Assembly: GCA_937891565.1 (NCBI GenBank)
Contig: CALAHA010000103.1
Coordinates: 1 to 6,277, forward strand
Direction of reading: 5' to 3'
DNA: 6,277 bases
Origin: an uncultured Ilumatobacter sp.
GTDB taxonomy: Bacteria > Actinomycetota > Acidimicrobiia > Acidimicrobiales > Ilumatobacteraceae
Shown: piece by piece, positions 1-5,068 of the stretch
Numbering within the stretch: the first letter of the stretch is position 1
How the letters are laid out: every line of letters starts with the position of its first letter
The notes under the pieces: generated by a model
What the model was told of the DNA's origin: nothing
Databases searched by the model: none
Seen by the model: only the letters and a program-made list of their open reading frames with translations
Program-made: the position numbers and the translations under genes

Positions 1-309
1 CTTGCGGCGGATCTGCGCGACGAGGGGCGCACGAAGGTGATTGCCATGATGATCGAACGAGCCCTGCACGACGACACGGTCGGCACCGTGCGCGACCGTT
101 TTATTGCCGAACTCGTCGAGACGTTTACGGCGATCGTCAGGCTGGGAGAAGAGACGGGCCAGTTGCGCGCTGATGTTGCTCCGATGCAGGCACTCGGGTC
201 GATGGCAGGCTCGCTGCTGTTCCATCGCCTACTTGCGAACGAAGCCGTTGACGACCAACTGTTGGCCAACGTGGTTGATTCGTTCGTCGCCGCACATGCT
301 CCCACTTGA
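1..309 (+). CDS. TetR/AcrR-family transcriptional regulator, C-terminal part (5' truncated by window)
   Basis: The frame is open from the first base and ends at TGA 307-309, giving 102 visible residues. The N-terminal helix-turn-helix lies outside the window; what is seen is the ligand-binding and dimerisation half. It is all helical, and the stretch EETGQLRADVAPMQALGSMA matches the common TetR C-terminal pattern in which an 'E.G.LR.DV.P' turn precedes a helix that forms the dimer bundle. The final part (LLANVVDSFVAAHAPT) resembles the usual last helix of such proteins. TetR proteins mostly repress neighbouring or divergent genes and release DNA on binding a small molecule; the target here would lie upstream, outside the window. 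The gene converges on the GGDEF-EAL gene across 75 bases, so regulation of that gene is not implied. An internal ATG at 37 is not the start, because the coding pattern continues upstream of it. The family call rests on the C-terminal half only. Confidence 0.7.
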   Translation, partial: LAADLRDEGRTKVIAMMIERALHDDTVGTVRDRFIAELVETFTAIVRLGEETGQLRADVAPMQALGSMAGSLLFHRLLANEAVDDQLLANVVDSFVAAHAPT

Positions 310-384
310 GCCCCCACCGACTTTTCGACGGCGCTGAGACGCCCTGCGATTTCCCGGCGGATTGAACCACACGGTTGGCCGTTC

Positions 385-2235
385 TTATCTGAACTGTGAC
401 GCACCGTTGGGCAAAGGCAACGACCAGTCACTCTCCATGATTTCCGACTCCGACATCGGCACAGCGAAGTGATACCCCTGGGCGTAGTCGCATCCCATCC
501 GGACGATCTCGTCGTGTTGTTCTTGGCTCTCGATTCCCTCGACAACCACAACCATCCCCAACTCATGAGCAAGGTTGGTCACCGCCGACACCACCACCGC
601 CTCGGGCCCACCAGCGATACCGGCGATCAAACTTTGATCGATCTTGACAATGTCGATTGGCAGTCGGGTGAGATAACTGAGCGACGAATAACCGGTACCG
701 AAGTCGTCCACAGCAATCCGGACACCGAATCGCCGCAGGTCGGTCAACACTTTCATCGCGCGGTCCGAATCTTCGATGAGCAGGTTCTCGGTCATTTCGA
801 GCACCAACCGAGTCGGATCGATGCCAGCACGCGACACGGCATGCTCGACGGTGCCGAAGAAGTCTCCGCTGACAAGTTGTCGAGCAGACACGTTCACAGC
901 GATACCGATCGGGGCAAGACGGTCGCCAGTTCCCCACCTTCGCAAAACTGCACAACTTCGCTCGAGGACCCACTCGCCAACAAGATTGATCAGCGAGCTT
1001 CGTTCGGCTGCGCCAACGATGATCAACGGTGAAATTCTGCCTCGGGTCGGGTGATCCCACCGCAGCAACGCCTCGACCCCGCTCATGACGTTGTCAGACA
1101 TGCGAACAATCGGTTGGTACGCGATCTGAAGCTCGTCTTTTTCGAGCGCGTCACCGATCTCTTGCTCAAAATTCAGAGGGAGACTACTCAGCGCACTGTC
1201 GACTTGCCCGACAACATGACGTCGCCCTCCGCGATGTCGCTTAATGAGATACATCGCCGTATCCGCATGCGCGATCAGCTCGGCCGAGACTTCCTCGCCG
1301 GGACCGACAACGGCCATGCCAATACTTGCCGATATCGACAACCGCAGACCATCAACGACGAACGGGCGATCAAATACCCTTTCGATGCGCCCTCCGATGT
1401 TTTTTGCCTCGATCGGGTCGGGTAAAGCCTCACACAGAAACACGAATTCGTCACCCGAAATTCGCGCAACCGTGTCTTCAACTCCCAAGATATTAGAAAA
1501 TCGCCGAGCTACTGCGATGAGGAGTTGATCGCCAACGTGATGACCGTGATGGTCATTCACCAACTTAAACCGGTCGAGGTCAACGAAGTACACGGACGTG
1601 TACAGGCGTGATCGTTTTGCTCGCAGATTCGCCTCGTATAGGCGATCCAACAGCAACGTACGGTTCGGCAGATCCGTCAGTGGGTCGTGCAATGAGTCGT
1701 AGAGGTACGCAGCCGACGCCATGTCGGCCCGTTCTCGCGCCTGCGCATTAATCAGACACGCCGAAACGACGTCAGCCATTGTCTCTGCGGTGATCATTTC
1801 GTGAACGCTCAACGGGCCGGCCGTTTCCCGATACAGGTCCAGCGCACCAATACAGCCATCGCCATGACGCAACGGGAAGGTGAACACCGCTGCGAGCCCT
1901 TCGGCGCGCGCTGCTGGTCCAAAGACTGGAAAGCGCTCATCAAGCAACAAGTCGGGCACCGCGACCGACTCGCCCGACTGATACGCCAAGATGCCCGGCC
2001 CCTCTCCGTACTTCGATTGGAGTTGCTCGAAGCCCAGCGCAGCAGCGTTCGACGCGGACACGTACTTCGGACTTAAGTCGTGCGAGATCAAGGTCACCCC
2101 GGCGCCGGTCACGGGAAGAACTTCCACGATCCGTCCGACCAGGTGGTCGACAATGCCCTGTATCGGAAAGTCTGTTGTCAGCGTGCGAGCAAATTCACGC
2201 AAAACGACGGCAAGTCGTTCTTCTTCATTAATCAT
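385..2235 (-). CDS. GAF-GGDEF-EAL cyclic-di-GMP turnover protein
   Basis: 616 residues with three domains. A GAF-type sensor spans about 20-165. A GGDEF domain spans about 180-340, with HDPLTDLPNR at 183-192, FVDLDRFKLVND at 217-228 and SGDEF at 260-264. An EAL domain spans about 355-600. The GGDEF domain makes c-di-GMP from two GTP and the EAL domain hydrolyses it to pGpG. The EAL domain keeps the expected metal and catalytic residues: E388 of EAL, N448, E480 and E483, D510-D511 in DDFGTGYSS, K531, E566 in EGIE and Q586, so phosphodiesterase activity is likely. The cyclase motif has Ser for the first Gly, and the inhibitory I-site RxxD reads GVED (251-254), so its Arg is missing. There is no signal peptide or membrane helix, so it should be cytosolic, with the GAF domain sensing a small ligand or redox state. 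ATG at 2235 is preceded by AGAGAGG five bases upstream. It lies 88 bases downstream of tatA on the same strand. Confidence 0.95.
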   Translation of the reverse strand: MINEEERLAVVLREFARTLTTDFPIQGIVDHLVGRIVEVLPVTGAGVTLISHDLSPKYVSASNAAALGFEQLQSKYGEGPGILAYQSGESVAVPDLLLDERFPVFGPAARAEGLAAVFTFPLRHGDGCIGALDLYRETAGPLSVHEMITAETMADVVSACLINAQARERADMASAAYLYDSLHDPLTDLPNRTLLLDRLYEANLRAKRSRLYTSVYFVDLDRFKLVNDHHGHHVGDQLLIAVARRFSNILGVEDTVARISGDEFVFLCEALPDPIEAKNIGGRIERVFDRPFVVDGLRLSISASIGMAVVGPGEEVSAELIAHADTAMYLIKRHRGGRRHVVGQVDSALSSLPLNFEQEIGDALEKDELQIAYQPIVRMSDNVMSGVEALLRWDHPTRGRISPLIIVGAAERSSLINLVGEWVLERSCAVLRRWGTGDRLAPIGIAVNVSARQLVSGDFFGTVEHAVSRAGIDPTRLVLEMTENLLIEDSDRAMKVLTDLRRFGVRIAVDDFGTGYSSLSYLTRLPIDIVKIDQSLIAGIAGGPEAVVVSAVTNLAHELGMVVVVEGIESQEQHDEIVRMGCDYAQGYHFAVPMSESEIMESDWSLPLPNGASQFR

Positions 2236-2237
2236 GC

Positions 2238-2278
2238 GCGCCTCTCTGCCGCCGACGGAAGCTCCAGAGGTGAGGCGC
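2238..2278 (-). promoter_or_regulatory. 5' leader hairpin that sequesters the ribosome binding site of the GGDEF-EAL gene
   Basis: On the minus-strand RNA, GCGCCTC (2278-2272) can pair with GAGGCGC (2244-2238), and after a 3-nt bulge TCTG (2268-2265) pairs with CAGA (2248-2245). This gives 11 base pairs around a 16-nt loop. The 3' arm contains the whole Shine-Dalgarno AGAGAGG (2241-2247), and the stem ends two bases before the ATG. Such an arrangement would lower translation unless the hairpin is opened. The pairing is seen in the sequence; the regulatory role is inferred. Confidence 0.45.
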
Positions 2279-2323
2279 CATGGTGGGGATCTTTCGGCGA
2301 CAACGAATTGGTTGCGCTCGGCC

Positions 2324-2560
2324 TCAGGACGGCTCTGAGACTTCTTTTGTGAGAGACGCTGCGACTTCGCTCGTTTCGGGCGCTGCGACTTCTTTCACGA
2401 GGGGTTTGGGTTCGGGATCTTGGCGCGTTGCGTCGGCCAGTCCGTCTTTGAACTCCTTCTGCGCGCGGCCGAGGTTGCGCGCCAGCTTTGGAAGCTGCGC
2501 TCCGCCAAAGAGCACCAACACCAACACCAACAACACCATTCCTTCTGGACCACCAAGCAT
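2324..2560 (-). CDS. tatA: TatA/TatE-family twin-arginine translocase subunit
   Basis: A 78-residue protein with the TatA plan: a short N-terminal part with a polar Glu (GGPE, E6), one short membrane helix (about 7-17, Val/Leu only), the FG hinge (F18-G19), a basic amphipathic helix (about 22-42, QLPKLARNLGRAQKEFKDGL) and a charged, Pro-rich tail. TatA oligomerises in the cytoplasmic membrane and, with TatC, lets folded twin-arginine proteins cross. The length and the sequence after the hinge fit TatA better than the longer TatB. No tatC is nearby, so this is an orphan copy. ATG at 2560 is preferred over the adjacent GTG at 2563 because GGAG at 2567-2570 lies six bases from the ATG but only three from the GTG. 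The gene follows arsR by 27 bases on the same strand. The tail has an eight-residue repeat (EVAAPETS, EVAASLTK, then EVSEPS), and the membrane helix is encoded by a simple DNA repeat. Confidence 0.88.
   Translation of the reverse strand: MLGGPEGMVLLVLVLVLFGGAQLPKLARNLGRAQKEFKDGLADATRQDPEPKPLVKEVAAPETSEVAASLTKEVSEPS
2357..2392 (-). repeat. In-frame 12-bp direct repeat encoding the EVAA units of the TatA tail
   Basis: CGCTGCGACTTC occurs at 2357-2368 and again at 2381-2392, exactly 24 bp apart. On the minus strand each copy encodes EVAA, and the 24-bp period gives an eight-residue repeat in the TatA C-terminal tail, with a third, weaker unit beginning EVSEP. It looks like internal duplication of a disordered tail rather than a mobile element. 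Confidence 0.7.
2513..2536 (-). repeat. Hexanucleotide microsatellite inside the TatA membrane-helix codons
   Basis: Three exact CACCAA units (2513-2530) are followed by CAACAC on the plus strand. Read on the minus strand they are alternating GTG and TTG codons and encode most of the Val/Leu transmembrane helix. Gain or loss of one unit would stay in frame and change the helix by two residues. Confidence 0.75.
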
Positions 2561-2566
2561 CACATT

Positions 2567-2570
2567 CTCC
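2567..2570 (-). promoter_or_regulatory. Ribosome binding site that decides the tatA start
   Basis: The minus strand reads AAAAGGAGAATGTGATG. GGAG is six bases from the ATG at 2560 and only three from the GTG at 2563, so the ATG is favoured and the protein has one initial Met, not two. Confidence 0.7.
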
Positions 2571-2579
2571 TTTTGTTGA

Positions 2580-2606
2580 GTCGGCTGCTACGAAGACGCA
2601 GCCGAC
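2580..2606 (-). promoter_or_regulatory. Perfect 9-bp inverted repeat across the arsR stop codon, upstream of tatA
   Basis: GTCGGCTGC (2580-2588) and GCAGCCGAC (2598-2606) are exact inverted copies around a 9-nt loop. The hairpin covers the last codons and TAG of arsR and ends nine bases before the tatA GGAG. On the minus strand it is followed by TCAACAAAA, without a T-tract, so it is not a typical intrinsic terminator for arsR. It may act as an attenuator, an RNA stability element or a processing site that sets the arsR:tatA ratio. The stem is seen directly; the role is inferred. Confidence 0.5.
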
Positions 2607-2947
2607 GTTGTTTCATAAGACATTGCATCGAGATCACTGAGGAGTTCTTGCGCTCCGGTCAATGAGGTTGTGAGGATCTCTTTCGCGACCGCCAAGAGAT
2701 CAAGAATCTGTGGGTCTGCGATCGTGTAGATGACCAACGACCCGTCACGGTCGGACTCGACGACTCCAGCGCGACGAAGTACGGCCAACTGCTGTGACAG
2801 GTGTGACGACTCGATGCCGACGTCGGGCTGCAACGCAGACACCGAACGTGGCCCATCAGACAACACCTCGAGAATCCGGATCCGAGCTGGGTGGCCAAGC
2901 GTTTTAAAAAGCTGCGCTTTCACCTCGTAGATCGGACTTGCTGGCAT
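2588..2947 (-). CDS. ArsR/SmtB-family winged-helix transcriptional regulator without metal-binding cysteines
   Basis: 119 residues with the ArsR fold. The helix region LFKTLGHPARIRILEVLSDG (13-32) is the family's hallmark start. The recognition helix is SSHLSQQLAVLRRAGVV (47-63), and the wing is about 64-76 (ESDRDGSLVIYTI). A dimerisation helix follows (DPQILDLLAVAKEIL, 78-92), then an acidic Ser/Thr-rich tail. ArsR proteins are dimeric DNA-binding repressors that usually respond to metals. This one has no Cys at all, so it lacks the CxC arsenic and cadmium site, and the alpha-5 helix has no His of the SmtB zinc site; the signal it senses is unknown. ATG at 2947 has no strong Shine-Dalgarno sequence. 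It is the first gene of the minus-strand cluster and is divergent from the alternative oxidase gene, so control of its own promoter and of the oxidase is plausible but unproven. Confidence 0.9.
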   Translation of the reverse strand: MPASPIYEVKAQLFKTLGHPARIRILEVLSDGPRSVSALQPDVGIESSHLSQQLAVLRRAGVVESDRDGSLVIYTIADPQILDLLAVAKEILTTSLTGAQELLSDLDAMSYETTSAASS

Positions 2948-3177
2948 GGCGTGACGATATCAAGGTTTTGTCAGATGATCTTCTCGCGAGATCAGGATGA
3001 ATTCAGATGAGCGAGCAGCCCGCGCCAACGATTTCGGGAGTCGCTCTCTTTTCCAATCCCTCCGGGCCTCGATCCATGACCACCTGTGACTCGATGTGTT
3101 GAACGCCACAACGATGCGGACCGGAAACGTTCAGATAGCTGCGACGATTGGGTACCCCAGCTCAAGGACGGTCGGAC
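2948..3177. promoter_or_regulatory. Divergent arsR / alternative oxidase intergenic region with candidate operator sites
   Basis: These 230 bases must hold the promoters of both genes. A perfect palindrome TCTCGCGAGA lies at 2982-2991, about 35 bp upstream of the arsR start. Direct repeats TCAGATGA (2971-2978), TCAGGATGA (2992-3000) and TCAGATGA (3003-3010) flank it, with start-to-start spacing of 21 and 11 bp; a further weak copy, TCAGATAG, lies at 3131-3138. No convincing -10/-35 pair stood out for either gene. Apart from a doubtful 31-codon ORF (3007-3102), no gene is seen here. Confidence 0.5.
2982..2991. promoter_or_regulatory. Candidate operator palindrome upstream of arsR
   Basis: TCTCGCGAGA is a perfect 10-bp inverted repeat lying between GATC at 2977-2980 and GATC at 2990-2993, so the symmetry extends imperfectly outward. 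Its place just upstream of an ArsR-type gene suits a dimeric repressor site. A 10-bp palindrome can also arise by chance in GC-rich DNA. Confidence 0.35.
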
Positions 3178-3981
3178 ATGACTACCGAGAACCAGCGGCC
3201 ACATCCTGCAGAGGGCCCCGACACGGCCATCTCTGAAAAAGCGGATCTCACCCATCCCGGCGCCCACTGGTCCCCGGCACTCGAGACGCCAGTGACTCGG
3301 GCCCTCAAGGATCGCCCACCACTTGGGCCAATTGAGCGTCTTGACCACGATGCGCTGGTTGCCAATCAGCAGTCGGAACTCGCTGCGTCTCGCCGGCCGT
3401 ACACGCTGAGTTCTCGCGCGCTGTTTACGGTGATGGACGCGGTGTATGGCAAGGAGCGCACGTTGGAGAAGTTCCGGGTGCTCGAAGTCGTGGCCCGTGT
3501 GCCGTATCAGGCATGGGAGAGCGTCGCCTATGTGGCTATGACCCACACGTCGAAGAACCCTGATTTCGCCCGGCGGGTGTATGACCGTGCCCGCATCGCG
3601 CGAGTCGAACAAGACAACGAGCAGTGGCATCTACTGATCCTGGAAGAGCTCACGCGCGACCAGCGTCGCCCATGGCTCAAGGGCCGCATCATTCCTCAGA
3701 TTTTGGCGCTCTCGTACTACCAGCTGTCATGGATTCTGTTCGTGCTCCGGCCCAAGCGGAGCTACCAGCTCAACGCTGACTTCGAAGACCATGCCGCCCA
3801 CGAGTACGCGCTCATGGTGCAGGAACATCCCGAGTGGGAGGCAACGCCGTTCGAGAGTCAGTTCCAAGATGACTTCGGCGCCTACGACAGCCTGGCCGAC
3901 ATGTTCCGTCAGATCGGTTACGACGAGGCGCTGCATCGCCAAGAAAGCGAGATCATGATGACGCAGCCTCGCTTCACCTAA
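3178..3981 (+). CDS. Alternative oxidase family protein (PTOX-like diiron quinol oxidase)
   Basis: 267 residues from ATG 3178. The four helix motifs of the alternative oxidase family are present in order: LEVVARVPY (E103), NEQWHLLILEEL (E148, H151), FEDHAAHEY (E203, Tyr210 at the conserved catalytic Tyr place) and YDEALHRQ (E250, H253). These give all four Glu and two His diiron ligands. The phrases ARVPY and NEQWHLLILEEL, and the form of the third motif, resemble plastid/cyanobacterial terminal oxidase more than mitochondrial AOX. The family oxidises quinol and reduces oxygen to water without pumping protons, bound to one leaflet of the membrane; the hydrophobic stretch IIPQILALSYYQLSWILFVL (171-190) fits that. 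About 70 polar N-terminal residues precede the family core, with no clear signal peptide. ATG 3178 has AAGGA nine bases upstream; an in-frame TTG at 3148 lacks such a site. The gene stands alone on its strand, divergent from arsR. The natural quinol is not known; in an actinomycete it would probably be menaquinol. Confidence 0.88.
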   Translation: MTTENQRPHPAEGPDTAISEKADLTHPGAHWSPALETPVTRALKDRPPLGPIERLDHDALVANQQSELAASRRPYTLSSRALFTVMDAVYGKERTLEKFRVLEVVARVPYQAWESVAYVAMTHTSKNPDFARRVYDRARIARVEQDNEQWHLLILEELTRDQRRPWLKGRIIPQILALSYYQLSWILFVLRPKRSYQLNADFEDHAAHEYALMVQEHPEWEATPFESQFQDDFGAYDSLADMFRQIGYDEALHRQESEIMMTQPRFT

Positions 3982-4152
3982 AGGGGTGAGTGGGGTGGCT
4001 ACGCCACAAGGCTCAGGTGAGGAGGACCCTGGTTCGGTGACGCCGGTTGCTGGTAGGAGGATCCCGCCGAGCAGCCGATCCCAGTCATCGAGACCGCCAA
4101 CGTTGCTGCGGTCGACGGTCGTATTCACCGCGTCGACTCCGCTCTCCTCAGC
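3982..4152. other. Convergent intergenic region between the oxidase and crotonase genes
   Basis: 171 bases separate two convergent genes. Short stems are present: TCACC/GGTGA over the oxidase stop codon (3974-3978 with 3985-3989) and GTGGC-TAC-GCCAC (3995-4007). Neither is followed by a T-tract, so no confident intrinsic terminator can be named. Open frames here have no family resemblance and look like chance. Confidence 0.4.
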
Positions 4153-4947
4153 TCACTTCCGGACGCGCTCGAGGTACTCAGCGCTCAACCGGCGCGATTC
4201 GGGATCCCCGAGCGCCACGACAAGACTGTCGGCGTCGGACCACGACCCGCTCGCTGGCGACATCGCTTCGAGAGCTGCGTTGATCCCGGTCTTCGTTGCA
4301 TAGAGCGCCAGTCCCGACTTTCGGCCGAGATCCATCGCAAGTTTCTCTGCCGCCGGCAGCACTTCGTGAGCGTCGAGGACGCTATTTAAGAACCCGAGGC
4401 CGGCCGCTTCGTCGGCGGTGAACGGGCGGCAGGTCATCACGAGATCGCGGGTTGCTGCCGGGCCAATCTCGCGCACCAGTCGTGGAATCCCTCCCCACGC
4501 CAGCGGGATTCCGAGGTCGACCTCGGGAATCGAGAAATAGGTGTCGCGAGCGGCGATCCGAAAGTCGCACGCTCCAGCGAGAACAATTCCGCCTCCGACG
4601 CATGGCCCCCAGATCGCGGCAATCGTGACCGCTCGCATTTCTTCCATGGCTCGAGCCATCAGCCATCCAGTCTCAGCGGATTCACGAGGACTGAGGCCGT
4701 CGTTACTGGCGACGTCTCCGAAACTGGAGATGTCGGCTCCGGCCGAAAAGGCACGGCCTTTGCCGGACACGATCACCGTCTTCACCTGGCGTTGGGTGTC
4801 GAACCAGCGAGCGGCGTCGGCGAGTTCCCGGAGCGTCCGGGTGGACAGAGGGTTGAGCTTCTCCGGCCGGTTGAGGGTGAGGCGGCCATTCATCCCCTCA
4901 ACGGCCACCTCGAGCGTTTCGAACGCTGGCGTGCTGTCTTGCGTCAT
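4153..4947 (-). CDS. Enoyl-CoA hydratase/isomerase (crotonase) family protein, atypical active site
   Basis: 264 residues with the crotonase fold. LTLNRPEKLNPLS (23-35) is the family's N-terminal signature. FSAGADI (67-73) and GPCVGGGIVLAGACD (114-128) form the two oxyanion-hole segments that bind the acyl-CoA thioester. FSIPEVDLGIPLAWGGIPRL (138-157) is the second catalytic segment. In classical enoyl-CoA hydratase two Glu activate water; here the one in the GGG segment is Val122, while the other is kept (E142). Hydration of a simple enoyl-CoA is therefore doubtful. An isomerase, hydrolase or other crotonase reaction on an unknown CoA thioester is as likely. ATG 4947 has AAGAGGA four bases upstream. 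The frame is open further up to 5112, but that would overlap the permease gene and adds no family sequence. It lies 121 bases downstream of the permease gene on the same strand, and co-transcription is possible. Confidence 0.92.
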   Translation of the reverse strand: MTQDSTPAFETLEVAVEGMNGRLTLNRPEKLNPLSTRTLRELADAARWFDTQRQVKTVIVSGKGRAFSAGADISSFGDVASNDGLSPRESAETGWLMARAMEEMRAVTIAAIWGPCVGGGIVLAGACDFRIAARDTYFSIPEVDLGIPLAWGGIPRLVREIGPAATRDLVMTCRPFTADEAAGLGFLNSVLDAHEVLPAAEKLAMDLGRKSGLALYATKTGINAALEAMSPASGSWSDADSLVVALGDPESRRLSAEYLERVRK

Positions 4948-5068
4948 GGGGTCCTCTTCGTTGTCCGGCTGAACTTCGTCGCACTCCACGGTACTTCTGC
5001 CCAGCGACCCTCTCCGTTGTCGGAGACAATCAGCACGGGTTCCAAAATCGAACAAGACGTTCCGCGAC

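Noticed and set aside
330..343. GGCG-CTGAGA-CGCC stem between the TetR and GGDEF-EAL genes as a terminator
   Set aside because: Only four base pairs and no T-tract on either strand, so it is too weak to call.
469..1032. Long plus-strand open frame of 187 codons opposite the EAL domain
   Set aside because: It is antisense to a gene with clear domain motifs, its translation has no family resemblance, and its composition is that of a shadow frame.
3148..3177. Upstream TTG start for the oxidase gene
   Set aside because: No Shine-Dalgarno sequence precedes it, whereas ATG 3178 has AAGGA at a usable distance.
3727..4128. Minus-strand open frame of 133 codons overlapping the oxidase 3' end
   Set aside because: About two thirds of it is antisense to the oxidase gene, with no motif and no ribosome binding site that stands out.
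3986..4303. Plus-strand open frame of 105 codons after the oxidase gene
   Set aside because: Ser/Arg-rich translation without motif, half of it antisense to the crotonase gene.
5011..5026. TCTCCG-TTGT-CGGAGA hairpin between the permease and crotonase genes as a terminator
   Set aside because: Six base pairs with no T-tract on the minus strand; termination cannot be supported, though a minor structural role is possible.
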